This document shows, piece by piece, positions 1 to 8,676 of a stretch of 64,000 nucleotides of DNA. Within the stretch, counting starts at the first letter, position 1. Every line of letters starts with the position of its first letter. The position numbers and the translations under genes were made by a program. Source of the stretch: Micavibrio_B sp964633355 (GTDB lineage: Bacteria > Pseudomonadota > Alphaproteobacteria > Micavibrionales > Micavibrionaceae); NCBI GenBank assembly GCA_964633355.1, contig CAZWGO010000002.1, positions 1 through 64,000 of the forward strand. The letters run 5' to 3'. The notes beneath the pieces are model-generated. The model saw only the letters and a program-made list of their open reading frames with translations, searched no databases and was not told the origin of the DNA.

Positions 1-108
1 AGCCTTACAGGCTTGCGTGCCGGAATAATCGAATTCGCAGGCCTGACCGATGACAATAGGTCCGGCGCCAATGATGCAGATGGTTTTAATATCAGTGCGT
101 TTGGGCAT
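1..108 (-). CDS. carB: Carbamoyl-phosphate synthase large subunit, N-terminal fragment
   Basis: Only the first 36 codons are in the window; the gene continues beyond the left edge. They read MPKRTDIKTICIIGAGPIV and on to EFDYSGTQACKA, the near-invariant CarB N-terminus with the GxGPIxIGQAxEFDYSG nucleotide-binding start. CarB uses bicarbonate, ATP and the ammonia released by CarA to make carbamoyl phosphate for arginine and pyrimidines. carA lies 1.8 kb upstream on the same strand, separated by three other genes, and a terminator hairpin sits 48 bases before this start. No convincing promoter is visible in those 48 bases. Confidence 0.93.
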   Translation of the reverse strand, partial: MPKRTDIKTICIIGAGPIVIGQACEFDYSGTQACKA

Positions 109-155
109 GTTTACTCTTACGTTTGAAGATGGGCACTGAAGCCAATTGAATAAGC

Positions 156-184
156 AAAAATCGTTGCTTGCGCAACGATTTTTT
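156..184 (-). terminator. Intrinsic terminator or attenuator before carB
   Basis: A perfect stem, AAAAATCGTTGC pairing with GCAACGATTTTT around a TTGC loop, lies after the tautomerase stop codon (213) and before carB (start 108). In the minus-strand transcript it ends in a U tract, so it should stop transcription coming from the carA operon. The symmetric A/T flanks would also let it work in the other direction. Confidence 0.75.
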
Positions 185-212
185 AGATGTTTTTCCTAAG
201 TTTTACCGGATA

Positions 213-569
213 TTATGGCCGGTAAGATGGTCCGTGCAGTTCGCTGACTTCGACGGTCAGGGAACGGTTGGGAAATTTATCAGCTGGAACATGTGTGTTT
301 GCCGCCTGATACAAAGCTTGAGCTAGTTCGGTCTTCTCTTCGTCACTGCGACCGGGCATTAATTTTAAATTGATGTGAACCATTTCGGCAAATGTCCCGT
401 GTTCACCAACAAAAGTTCGACCAGAATCATATTCAATGGCGCGGGTCTTAATACGGCCTAATTCACAACCATGCATTCCTGCGATCGAGTTGTGAATATC
501 TCTCATAAAGGAGTCTCTGTAAATTTGTGTCAGAATACCCTTTGAATGTTCAATAATAATGTGCGGCAT
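213..569 (-). CDS. 5-carboxymethyl-2-hydroxymuconate isomerase-family tautomerase
   Basis: A 118-residue protein beginning MPHIIIEHSKG, the typical start of the CHMI (HpaF-like) branch of the tautomerase/MIF superfamily. After Met removal, Pro1 would be the catalytic base. The length matches the family. In homoprotocatechuate degradation CHMI isomerises 5-carboxymethyl-2-hydroxymuconate, but no other genes of that pathway are nearby, so the substrate here is unknown. It starts 3 bases after the carbonic anhydrase stop and is the last gene before the terminator at 156-184, so it is probably co-transcribed with carA. Family assignment is good; function is inferred. Confidence 0.8.
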   Translation of the reverse strand: MPHIIIEHSKGILTQIYRDSFMRDIHNSIAGMHGCELGRIKTRAIEYDSGRTFVGEHGTFAEMVHINLKLMPGRSDEEKTELAQALYQAANTHVPADKFPNRSLTVEVSELHGPSYRP

Positions 570-572
570 TTC

Positions 573-1190
573 TTACTCCATTAACTCAATAAAATTATTC
601 TCGTTAGTAGAGAACTCTAACAACTGGCCGCTTAGCATGTCAAATAACCATGCTTTAATTAGAATTTTCTTGTTTTTTAAAGCCTTTTGTACACTAGGGT
701 ATGTCTCTAAGTTTTTTACGCTCTCTAATACAATCTGTTCTTCCGTATGCCGCAAAAGCTCATCATGGCTGCAACTGATGGCGTCGCAATTGCGCTTGGC
801 TTTTTCCAGCCCCGATTTTGCGACATCGACGAAGCTCGATATTTCTTCATCGTCGATTTTTTCGACAAGGGCCTTGATCGCGCCGCATCCTGTATGGCCG
901 AGAACGATAATCTCTTTTGTGTTGTTATGTTCGAGTGCAAATTGCAGTGCGGCGGCAAGAGCCGTGCCTTTTTTGTATGGGCGAACAATCGCGCCCATGG
1001 CTTTATGGGCGAAAAATGTCCCTGGTTCCGGTTGAAAAATTGTTCCCGGGTCGGACCGGCTATCAATACAGGAAATGACGAAATAATCCGGTGATTGACC
1101 TTTTTCCACCAATTCCGGCATAAGCCCGCCATCGCACTCGTAATGGGCCGCGCGGAATTTTTGAAAGCCTGTAAGGAGTGAATGCGCCAT
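573..1190 (-). CDS. Beta-class carbonic anhydrase
   Basis: A 205-residue beta-carbonic anhydrase that interconverts CO2 and bicarbonate. The zinc ligands are visible: Cys41 with Asp43 and Arg45 in SCIDSRSDP, then His99 and Cys102 in LGHTGCGAI. The length is normal and there is no signal peptide, so it is cytoplasmic. It is 2 bases from the upstream methyltransferase-like gene and 3 bases from the downstream tautomerase. This places it in one transcription unit with carA and just ahead of carB. Carbamoyl-phosphate synthase consumes bicarbonate, so a supply role is an attractive inference, not shown by the sequence. Confidence 0.93.
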   Translation of the reverse strand: MAHSLLTGFQKFRAAHYECDGGLMPELVEKGQSPDYFVISCIDSRSDPGTIFQPEPGTFFAHKAMGAIVRPYKKGTALAAALQFALEHNNTKEIIVLGHTGCGAIKALVEKIDDEEISSFVDVAKSGLEKAKRNCDAISCSHDELLRHTEEQIVLESVKNLETYPSVQKALKNKKILIKAWLFDMLSGQLLEFSTNENNFIELME

Positions 1191-1192
1191 TC

Positions 1193-1954
1193 CTATCGAC
1201 CTTCGACTTTCAAAACGCTGGTATGTTTCTTCAGATAGCGCAAGGTAAGTGCAACGGTCAAAATGATCCCAAACATAACCGGCCAGATAATATCATCTTC
1301 CAGCCATAGCCAGAAATTTTCACGTTCGATAACAAGGTCCGTAATCATCTCGGTGATAAGAAAGGCAGTTCCAACAGCCAATAGGCCCGGATATTCCCGT
1401 TTCAAAACAGTTTTCCATGAAAATGTCATTTCCGGCGCGCTCCACTGTTTAAAGCGCGGAATGATCACCGGCGTATTTTCCCGCCATGTGTTATAGCGCT
1501 CACCGAATTTATCATGCAGGAATTTTTCTTCAGCAAGGATAATGCGCTCCATGTATATAAAGAAGACGAGCGAGAAAATTAAAACCAGCCACCACACTTT
1601 GATTGACAGAATGACGCCAAGAATAATGATAAAATTCCCAAGATATAGCGGGTTGCGGACGATGGAATACATACCGCTTGTATTTAAGTGTTCCGCGCGT
1701 TGTTCGGTGGTGTTGCGGCCTGATGTGCTGCCCGGGATAAAGCCGACGGTAAAGCAACGAACAGCTAGGCCAATCAAGGAAATCATAAAACAAATGAGCA
1801 CAACAAAGTCTTCGAAGTCATCGCCTATAGCTTCTTCGACATAAGTGCTTTCTTCGAAGGCGATTGCCATTGGCGGAATGAGAAGAAGAGGGATGTAGCT
1901 TCTCCAACGAAAGAAGAAATGCCCGGATTTGATCATTGAATTATAAAGGCTCAT
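1193..1954 (-). CDS. Isoprenylcysteine/phospholipid methyltransferase-family membrane protein
   Basis: A 253-residue integral membrane protein with several hydrophobic segments (about 50-70, 104-135, 185-205, 225-245). It carries the ICMT/PEMT signature RNPLYLG at residues 100-106, followed by the EE...FGERY...P.IP block near 142-168 that binds AdoMet and lipid substrate in this family. A strictly protein-prenyl-cysteine role is unlikely in bacteria; methylation of a lipid or small thiol is more plausible. It is inserted between carA (2-base gap) and the carbonic anhydrase (2-base gap). The substrate cannot be read from the sequence. Confidence 0.75.
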   Translation of the reverse strand: MSLYNSMIKSGHFFFRWRSYIPLLLIPPMAIAFEESTYVEEAIGDDFEDFVVLICFMISLIGLAVRCFTVGFIPGSTSGRNTTEQRAEHLNTSGMYSIVRNPLYLGNFIIILGVILSIKVWWLVLIFSLVFFIYMERIILAEEKFLHDKFGERYNTWRENTPVIIPRFKQWSAPEMTFSWKTVLKREYPGLLAVGTAFLITEMITDLVIERENFWLWLEDDIIWPVMFGIILTVALTLRYLKKHTSVLKVEGR

Positions 1955-1956
1955 AA

Positions 1957-3141
1957 TTATGCACTCTTTTTATGGTCACGGATCATATCAACAAACCGCC
2001 CGAACAGATAATGACTGTCCATTGGTCCCGGCGAAGCCTCGGGATGGTATTGAACTGAGAAGGCAGGTCTGTCTTTGCAGCGTAATCCTTCATTCGACTG
2101 ATCAAAGAGGGAAATATGGGTTACTTCGACATTGGATGGCAATGTTTCCGGTAGAACTTCGAACCCGTGGTTTTGTGAAGTGATTTCGACTTTACCAGTC
2201 TGGATATCTTTCACCGGCTGGTTCGCGCCGCGATGGCCCATATGCATTTTTGCAGTCTTGCCGCCGAGCGCGAGCGCCAGCATCTGGTGACCCAGACAAA
2301 TCCCGAAGATTGGCATGTTGTTGGCAAGCAATTCCTGAATAACCGGAACCGCATATTTACCTGTCGCTGCCGGATCGCCCGGGCCGTTGGAGAGGAAGAC
2401 GCCATCCGGTTTGTGAGTCATGATATCTTCGACAGTTGAAGAAGCCGGAACGACAGTGACTTTACACCCGCTGGCCGCGAGACAGCGCAAGATATTGCGC
2501 TTTGCGCCGTAGTCGATAGCAACGACATTGAATTCAGCATTGCTTTGCTTTCCGTAGCCGTCTTTTAAATCCCACAAAGTTTCATCCCAGAAATAAGTCT
2601 GCGTGCATGAAACATCCTTGGCAAGATCGAGCCCGTCGAGGCCGTGCCATTCCTGCGCTTGTTTGAATAAAGCATCGAGATCGAATTTGCCGTCGGCTTT
2701 ATAAGCAATGACGCCGTTCGGTGCGCCGATATCGCGAATACAGGCGGTTAGGGCGCGGGTATCAATACCGGAAACTCCCGGCAAGTCATAGCTTTTCAGC
2801 CATGCATCGAGATGTTTACCTGAGCGCCAGTTGGATGGATTGGTCACATCTTCGCGCACGATTAACCCGCAAGCTGCCGGATTGATGGTTTCGATATCTT
2901 CTTCGTTTGTGCCTGTATTACCGATATGGGGGAAGGTGAAGGCGATAATCTGTCCGGCATAGGAGGGATCGGTCAGGATTTCCTGATATCCGGTCATTGA
3001 CGTGTTAAAGCAAATTTCGCCGACGCGGGTTATTTCCGCGCCAAAGCCTTTGCCCCATAGAACGGTCCCGTCATTGAGAACAATGACGCCGGTCGCATCT
3101 TTTGGTTGCTGGGAAGTTTTAAGTTTTGCTGTTTCAGCCAT
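1957..3141 (-). CDS. carA: Carbamoyl-phosphate synthase small (glutaminase) subunit
   Basis: A 394-residue CarA. The N-terminal CPSase small-chain domain (about 18-150) precedes a class I glutamine amidotransferase domain. The catalytic Cys282 lies in FGICLGHQ, with His366 and Glu368 in SVQYHPEAS. It hydrolyses glutamine and channels ammonia to CarB. Length is normal. It is the first gene of a minus-strand run: carA, methyltransferase-like, carbonic anhydrase, tautomerase, then a terminator and carB. It is divergent from yqeY, with a 126-base shared promoter region. Confidence 0.96.
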   Translation of the reverse strand: MAETAKLKTSQQPKDATGVIVLNDGTVLWGKGFGAEITRVGEICFNTSMTGYQEILTDPSYAGQIIAFTFPHIGNTGTNEEDIETINPAACGLIVREDVTNPSNWRSGKHLDAWLKSYDLPGVSGIDTRALTACIRDIGAPNGVIAYKADGKFDLDALFKQAQEWHGLDGLDLAKDVSCTQTYFWDETLWDLKDGYGKQSNAEFNVVAIDYGAKRNILRCLAASGCKVTVVPASSTVEDIMTHKPDGVFLSNGPGDPAATGKYAVPVIQELLANNMPIFGICLGHQMLALALGGKTAKMHMGHRGANQPVKDIQTGKVEITSQNHGFEVLPETLPSNVEVTHISLFDQSNEGLRCKDRPAFSVQYHPEASPGPMDSHYLFGRFVDMIRDHKKSA

Positions 3142-3177
3142 GATCTAGCGTCTTTCTTTTTGTAAGGCACTAGAAAG

Positions 3178-3211
3178 CGATTTTAATAACGAAAATCGAT
3201 GTCTTGTACAA
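3178..3211 (-). promoter_or_regulatory. Possible carA promoter overlapping an inverted repeat
   Basis: On the minus strand TTGTAC (3206-3211) and TATTAA (3183-3188) are 17 bases apart, which would start transcription about 35 bases before carA. A 7-base inverted repeat, CGATTTT (3178-3184) and AAAATCG (3192-3198), covers the -10 element and could be an operator. Both hexamers are imperfect, so this is only a candidate. Confidence 0.3.
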
Positions 3212-3267
3212 CATGAATCTTGATGTTCACCTCTTTTTCTGCGAAATCAGTGTTCAGGAGAATTTAA

Positions 3268-3729
3268 ATGTCAAAACGTGCCGAAATTACCACCGCCATG
3301 AAAGAAGCCATGAAAGCCAAGGATGAGATGATGCTCTCCACAACTCGCCTGATTCTGGCAAAGATGAAAGATCTCGATATTGAAGACCGCGTGAAGGGTA
3401 ATCAGGACGGAATCGGCGATGCCCAGATTTTATCCATGATGCAGGGAATGATCAAGCAGCGTGCCGAAAGCGCCAAAGTTTACCGCGAAGGCAACCGCCC
3501 TGAACTGGCTGAAAAAGAAGAATCTGAGATCAAGGCGATTGAAACCTTTCTGCCTAAGCAATTATCCGATGCTGAAATTGAGCAAGTCGTTGGCGATGTC
3601 ATCACCAAGGTCGGCGCAACATCTGTCAAAGACATGGGCAAGGTCATGGCTGAATTGAAAGCCAATTACGCAGGTCAGCTCGATATGGGTAAGGCAGGAG
3701 CTGTGATTAAGGCGAAGCTTGGGGGCTAG
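3268..3729 (+). CDS. yqeY: GatB/YqeY domain protein
   Basis: A 153-residue protein of the GatB/Yqey family, which resembles the C-terminal tail domain of the amidotransferase subunit GatB and may bind tRNA. Conserved blocks include MKAKD near the N-terminus, IEAFLP-like IETFLPKQLSD, and the MGKVMAELK...GQLDMGKAGAVIKAKL C-terminus. A good ribosome site (AGGAG at 3256-3260) is 7 bases before the ATG. Order yqeY-dnaG-rpoD, divergent from carA, is a recurring arrangement in Proteobacteria. The precise role is not established. Confidence 0.88.
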   Translation: MSKRAEITTAMKEAMKAKDEMMLSTTRLILAKMKDLDIEDRVKGNQDGIGDAQILSMMQGMIKQRAESAKVYREGNRPELAEKEESEIKAIETFLPKQLSDAEIEQVVGDVITKVGATSVKDMGKVMAELKANYAGQLDMGKAGAVIKAKLGG

Positions 3730-3773
3730 CTTCTTTCTGGCTTTTTTATTGATAGGCTTGCTATAAACCTCCC

Positions 3774-5615
3774 ATGTCCATCCCGCCGCGTTTTGTCGAA
3801 GATCTTCGTGATCGCCTGACCCTGTCTGAAATCGTTCAGCGGAAGGTCAAGCTTGCGCGCTCGGGGCGGGAGTTCAAAGGCTGTTGTCCGTTTCACCATG
3901 AAAAAACGCCATCCTTCTATGTAAACGACGAAAAGCAGTTTTATCACTGCTTCGGCTGCGGTGCGCACGGCGATGCGGTTGGCTTTGTCATGCAAAGCGA
4001 CAATCTGTCTTTCATTGAAGCTGTGGAATCGCTGGCCGCGCAAGCGGGGATGCAGGTTCCCAAACAATCTCCCGAGGCTATCGAAAGAGCTAAAACCGAG
4101 AAGAGCCTGCATTCGCTTCTGGAAGATGCTTGCAAATGGTTTGAGGATCGCCTGCGTGAAGGTAAAAATCGTGAGGTTTTGGAATATCTTACCAAGCGAG
4201 GTTTAAGCGAAGAGACAATCTCCGGCTTTCGTCTTGGCTATGCGCCTGCTGATGATCAGGGCCTTCGGAAATTTCTGAAAGAGAAGGGCTATACCGACGC
4301 CCAGATGATCGAATCCTCTGTGCTTCGCCCGAGCCAGACTGGCCGCGAGCCGTACGGATTTTTTCGTGACCGCGTCATGTTTCCGGTCGCCGATATGCGC
4401 GGGCGGATCGTTGCATTTTCCGGTCGCGTTTTGCCTGAACATATTCGCCCATTAAAAGACCCGACCAAAAAACCACCGAAATATATCAACTCGACCGATA
4501 CGCCGCTCTTCCATAAAGGACGGATGTTATATGCTCAGCAACATGCTCGCTCGGCTGCCAACGATCATACGCTGTTGGTTGTCGAAGGTCAGATGGATGT
4601 CATTGCCTGTCATCAGGCAGGATTGAAAGGCGCGGTCGCGCCGCTTGGTACGGCGCTGACTGAGGACCAGATTTCTGTCTTGTGGAAAATGATTCCGCAT
4701 GAAAGAAAAGAGCCAGTCCTTTGTTTTGATGGGGATAATGCGGGCTATCGTGCCGCGGTGAGGGCGGCGGATCGTATCCTGCCACTGCTTAAATCAAATC
4801 AGTCCGTGAAATTTGCTTTCCTGCCGGAAGGAGAAGATCCTGATACATTTATCTCGTCACGAGGCTTAAGCTCCTTCGAAGATAAATTAGCTAAGTCGCT
4901 CACATTACTGGATTTTTTATGGACGCATCACACGGCAGGGAAAGACTTCTCCTCGCCGGAAATGCGGGCAGGGCTGACGGCGCTCCTCGACGGTTTGGCG
5001 GCAAAAATTCAGGATTCTTCCGTCCAGTATCATTACAAACAGGCGTTTCGAGAAAAGACTCGCAGTCTGTTTTTCGATACGGGAAGTTTCAAAAATAAAA
5101 ATTCTTTTCAAAAGAAGAGTTTGGCTCCGTCCATTACATTGCCGCCTATTCGTAAGAAACAGGATTTCGTGCCGCAAATCGTGCTAACGGCGATACTTAA
5201 CCATCCATTTCTCTACGCTCATTTCGCCGAACAGTTGATCCAGCTCCCCATTGACGAGCCGGACTTATCACGGCTTTTCAGTGCGCTTTTGGATTATTTG
5301 GCGGGCGAGGATACGGAAAGCCTTGACAAACAAGCGCTTAGCCTCCATTTAAGTGATGTCGGATTGGCCGATATTGCAATGAAACTTACGCACGAACGCG
5401 TTTACCTCCATGCTGGCTTTTGCCGACCCGATGCCAATCCGGAAACAGCGCTGCAAGGCTTAAAAGACTTGTGGGAAAATTGGGAGAGATCTCGTCTCGC
5501 GGAAGATATTCATTCTGCGCGGGCGGTTTTTCGTCTTTCAATGACCCCCGAGAATGAAAGCCGTATGTTCGCGCTTCAGCAAATGCAACGGGATAAGGAT
5601 ACAGGAACCGATTGA
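3774..5615 (+). CDS. dnaG: DNA primase
   Basis: A 613-residue DnaG primase that makes RNA primers for replication. The N-terminal zinc-ribbon is complete (Cys38, His41, Cys59, Cys62). The RNA-polymerase core follows, with RDRVMFPVADMRGRIVAFSGR near 195-215. The TOPRIM domain has the acidic VVEGQMD motif near 268-274 and CFDGDNAG near 318-325. The C-terminal part after about residue 430 is divergent, as usual for the helicase-interaction domain. It starts 44 bases after yqeY, and rpoD follows after 90 bases, consistent with a macromolecular-synthesis operon. Confidence 0.96.
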   Translation: MSIPPRFVEDLRDRLTLSEIVQRKVKLARSGREFKGCCPFHHEKTPSFYVNDEKQFYHCFGCGAHGDAVGFVMQSDNLSFIEAVESLAAQAGMQVPKQSPEAIERAKTEKSLHSLLEDACKWFEDRLREGKNREVLEYLTKRGLSEETISGFRLGYAPADDQGLRKFLKEKGYTDAQMIESSVLRPSQTGREPYGFFRDRVMFPVADMRGRIVAFSGRVLPEHIRPLKDPTKKPPKYINSTDTPLFHKGRMLYAQQHARSAANDHTLLVVEGQMDVIACHQAGLKGAVAPLGTALTEDQISVLWKMIPHERKEPVLCFDGDNAGYRAAVRAADRILPLLKSNQSVKFAFLPEGEDPDTFISSRGLSSFEDKLAKSLTLLDFLWTHHTAGKDFSSPEMRAGLTALLDGLAAKIQDSSVQYHYKQAFREKTRSLFFDTGSFKNKNSFQKKSLAPSITLPPIRKKQDFVPQIVLTAILNHPFLYAHFAEQLIQLPIDEPDLSRLFSALLDYLAGEDTESLDKQALSLHLSDVGLADIAMKLTHERVYLHAGFCRPDANPETALQGLKDLWENWERSRLAEDIHSARAVFRLSMTPENESRMFALQQMQRDKDTGTD

Positions 5616-5705
5616 TAAGTCAGTTGGAAACTTCCTCTACCCCTTTGTTTTTTCTGCAAAATCAGGTTAAATCGGCGAATCGGAATATTCAGGTAAACGG
5701 AAAAC

Positions 5706-8021
5706 ATGGCAATGGCGGCAAAGAAACCGGCGAAACAGGCACCAAAAGCACAGGCAAAAAAAGCGCCTGTTCCAGTAAAAAAGGCGTCACCCGCAAACCC
5801 TGCACCAAAGGCCGCAGCCAAGCCTGCACCAAAACCTGTTCCTAAAGCAGCCGCAAAATCTGCTCCCGTTAAAAACGAAAAGCTTGTGAAACAAGCCGCG
5901 CCCGCAAAAAAGATAACCAAAGAAACAACGAAGGCGCCTACACCAGAAAAAGCGCCTCTACCAAAGTCAGTATCAAAAGAAATGCCCGTTAAAGAAACTA
6001 TCGTTGCCAAGAAACCTGTCAAAATGCCGAAAGCGGCAAAAGAAAAAGCTGAAGTTAAGCCAAGCACCGAATCTGGTCTTGTCACTGGCCAAAAAGGCAA
6101 TCTTGAAAAAGTCCTGAAAAAGCTGATCGCCAAGGGTAAAGAGCGTGGTTTTTTAACTTATGACGAAATCAATAATGCGATTCCGGCGGAAGAGCATTCT
6201 TCCGATCAAATTGAAGACGCGATGTCGATGATTACCGATTCCGGCGTTCAACTGGTCGACAGCGCCGATGATGTTTCCGATGAACCGGAAACCAAAGAAG
6301 AAAAGAGCGACGACGAAGAATACGAAGGTAAAGGTAACATCTCCGACGATGATACCGGACGGACGGATGATCCTGTTCGTATGTATTTACGCGAAATGGG
6401 TTCGGTCGAACTGCTATCCCGCGAAGGCGAGATTGCGATTGCCAAGCGTATCGAAGCAGGCCGCGAAACCATGATCGGCGGTATTTGTGAATCGCCTCTC
6501 GCGATTGAAGCGATTATTGCTTGGTACGAAGCTTTGGTAAAAGGCGATATTCTGCTTCGCGAAGTGATCGATCTTGACGCAACTTATGGCGGCGACGCCA
6601 GCGGTTTCAATGCACCGGCTCCAGGCTTTGTGGCACCTGTCGCCCCGGCTGCGCCAAAAGAAAAACCTGCGAAGGCTGCTGTGCCTGCGGAAGGCGAAGC
6701 CACTGAAGGTGAAGGCGGCGAGGGCGGTGAAGCTGCTGGCGCTGGTGATGACGAGGAAAACTCGATTTCCTTGGCGGCTATGGAAGCGGAGCTTGCACCT
6801 AAAGTCTTCCCGATTTTTGAAAACATCAAAAAGACTTATAAGAAGCTGCAAAAAGCCCAGCAAGAAAAAATCGAAGCGGGCAAAGATGCAACGCCGGCTC
6901 TCCTCAAAAAATACGATGCGCTGAAACTCGAGATGGTCGGCTATATGGATGAAGTTAAACTTCATAACGCCCGTATCGAGCAATTGCTGGATCGCTTGTA
7001 CAAAATGAACCGCGAGCTTGTGGGTCTGGAAAGCAAACTCCTTCGCATGGCGATGGATGTCGGCGTGAAGCGTGAAGACTTCCTTGATAATTACGAGAAA
7101 GCTCTGCTTGGTACAAAATGGCAGGATAAAGTTAAGGCGCTGCCGGGTAAACACTGGCCGAAATTCCTCGAGAAATATCCGAACGAAGTAACAGCGATCA
7201 AGGTACAGGTCGATTCTATTGCTGAAGAAGCCTCGTTGCCGCTTATGGAATTTAAGCGCATTGTAACGACCGTTCAGAAAGGCGATAAGGAATCAAACCG
7301 CGCCAAGAAAGAAATGGTCGAAGCCAACTTGCGTCTCGTTATTTCTATCGCGAAAAAATACACCAACCGCGGTCTGCAATTCCTCGATTTGATTCAGGAA
7401 GGAAATATCGGCCTGATGAAAGCGGTCGATAAATTCGAATACCGCCGTGGTTATAAATTCTCGACCTATGCGACATGGTGGATTCGTCAGGCGATCACAC
7501 GCTCTATTGCCGACCAAGCTAGAACGATCCGTATCCCGGTTCACATGATCGAAACGATCAACAAACTGGTTCGCACTTCACGTCAGATGATGCACGAGAT
7601 TGGCCGCGAACCGACACCGGAAGAACTGGCCGAGCGTCTGCATATGCCGCTCGATAAAGTTCGTAAGGTTTTGAAAATTGCGAAAGAGCCTGTCTCTCTC
7701 GAAACCCCGATCGGTGATGAAGAAGATTCATCTCTGGGCGATTTCATCGAAGACAAAAACGCGCTTCTTCCGGTTGAATCCGCAATTCAGTCGAATTTAC
7801 GCGAAACCACAACCCGCGTTCTTGCGACACTCACCCCGCGTGAAGAACGTGTCCTTCGTATGCGCTTCGGGATCGGTATGAACACCGACCATACGCTCGA
7901 AGAAGTCGGTCAACAGTTCAATGTTACGCGTGAGCGTATCCGTCAGATCGAAGCGAAAGCCCTGCGGAAACTGAAACACCCAAGCCGTTCGCGTAAGCTG
8001 AGAAGCTTCCTTGATACCTAA
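5706..8021 (+). CDS. rpoD: RNA polymerase primary sigma factor with long lysine-rich tail
   Basis: A 771-residue housekeeping sigma-70 factor. Residues 1-118 form a low-complexity tail of Lys, Ala and Pro (about 30 lysines). Region 1.1 lies near 130-185 and region 1.2 near 222-255 (DPVRMYLREMG). A non-conserved region carries an Ala/Pro/Gly/Glu-rich insert near 295-352. Region 2 starts near 530 (ANLRLVISIAKKYTNRGLQF, then the TYATWWIRQAI block), and region 4 starts near 699 with helix-turn-helix TLEEVGQQFNVTRERIRQI. It is far longer than the E. coli protein (613 residues), mainly through the tail and insert. A second in-frame ATG lies 2 codons later. A strong terminator follows. Confidence 0.97.
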   Translation: MAMAAKKPAKQAPKAQAKKAPVPVKKASPANPAPKAAAKPAPKPVPKAAAKSAPVKNEKLVKQAAPAKKITKETTKAPTPEKAPLPKSVSKEMPVKETIVAKKPVKMPKAAKEKAEVKPSTESGLVTGQKGNLEKVLKKLIAKGKERGFLTYDEINNAIPAEEHSSDQIEDAMSMITDSGVQLVDSADDVSDEPETKEEKSDDEEYEGKGNISDDDTGRTDDPVRMYLREMGSVELLSREGEIAIAKRIEAGRETMIGGICESPLAIEAIIAWYEALVKGDILLREVIDLDATYGGDASGFNAPAPGFVAPVAPAAPKEKPAKAAVPAEGEATEGEGGEGGEAAGAGDDEENSISLAAMEAELAPKVFPIFENIKKTYKKLQKAQQEKIEAGKDATPALLKKYDALKLEMVGYMDEVKLHNARIEQLLDRLYKMNRELVGLESKLLRMAMDVGVKREDFLDNYEKALLGTKWQDKVKALPGKHWPKFLEKYPNEVTAIKVQVDSIAEEASLPLMEFKRIVTTVQKGDKESNRAKKEMVEANLRLVISIAKKYTNRGLQFLDLIQEGNIGLMKAVDKFEYRRGYKFSTYATWWIRQAITRSIADQARTIRIPVHMIETINKLVRTSRQMMHEIGREPTPEELAERLHMPLDKVRKVLKIAKEPVSLETPIGDEEDSSLGDFIEDKNALLPVESAIQSNLRETTTRVLATLTPREERVLRMRFGIGMNTDHTLEEVGQQFNVTRERIRQIEAKALRKLKHPSRSRKLRSFLDT

Positions 8022-8030
8022 AGAATCCAA

Positions 8031-8053
8031 AGCCCCGCGAAAGCGGGGTTTTT
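8031..8053 (+). terminator. rpoD intrinsic terminator
   Basis: CCCCGC and GCGGGG pair around a GAAA tetraloop, followed by TTTTT, starting 10 bases after the rpoD stop codon. This is a textbook Rho-independent terminator. Confidence 0.9.
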
Positions 8054-8104
8054 CTTGACGATTAATAGGTGTTATGGTTATTGCTAACTAAATAGGAGAA
8101 TTGA

Positions 8105-8557
8105 ATGACTATTCTGACCCGGATTGCCGTTTCACAAGATTATAAAACTTTGAGCAATATTTTTTACGAAGCCAGCATGGATTATCAAGGCATGCGTCCG
8201 GATTTCTATCGTCCGATCAATTCTCTTCCTCCTAAATGGCAATTCGATTTTATGCTAGCAGCAAAGAAATGGGGTAAGTTTAAAGATATCGAGATGATCG
8301 TTGCCACAAATGAGAATAATAATCCAATAGGTGCCATCTATATGGAATCCATAAAGCGCACATCGCGAAGCTGGTCGGCCTTTGAAAAAACGGCATGGAT
8401 TGAAACTTTGGTTACAAGCAGCACGGTTGCCGATCCTGATAAAAAAGCCGAGCTTCAAAATGTATTGATTGCAGCAGGAATCAATTGGGCCAGAGCAACA
8501 GGCCATCCTTATACGTCATTCACGGACGCCATATATAAGCTTTGTCATTGGAATTAG
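8105..8557 (+). CDS. Uncharacterised protein, possibly GNAT-like
   Basis: A 150-residue soluble protein with a good ribosome site (AGGAG, 8094-8098). The centre and C-terminus (NPIGAIYMES, then IETLVTSSTVADPDKKAELQ and on to INWARATGH) have the beta-strand/alpha-helix rhythm of GNAT acetyltransferases. A canonical acetyl-CoA loop (Q/RxxGxG/A) is not visible, so the assignment is tentative. It stands alone after the rpoD terminator and before a DUF2795 gene. Confidence 0.6.
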   Translation: MTILTRIAVSQDYKTLSNIFYEASMDYQGMRPDFYRPINSLPPKWQFDFMLAAKKWGKFKDIEMIVATNENNNPIGAIYMESIKRTSRSWSAFEKTAWIETLVTSSTVADPDKKAELQNVLIAAGINWARATGHPYTSFTDAIYKLCHWN

Positions 8558-8676
8558 ACTGGGAATCGATAGATGGTGAAACGGCTACCGCATGGATTGC
8601 TTTGTTACGCTCCCAATGACGGAACAAAGTTTAGGTGCGTAAGTTAGTTCTTTATAATCATAAAGGAATCAACATC

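Noticed and set aside
559..1094. Plus-strand frames opposite the carbonic anhydrase
   Set aside because: Shadows of a clear enzyme gene; no family features.
5576..6133. 185-residue antisense frame over the rpoD tail
   Set aside because: Lysine and alanine codons read backward give Phe/Ala/Gly-rich nonsense; rpoD is certain.
6414..7154. 246-residue antisense frame inside rpoD
   Set aside because: No family features or ribosome site and it lies within the conserved sigma-factor coding region.
8653..8658. Perfect TATAAT as promoter of the DUF2795 gene
   Set aside because: It is only 18 bases before the ATG and would place transcription start inside the ribosome site; no good -35 precedes it.
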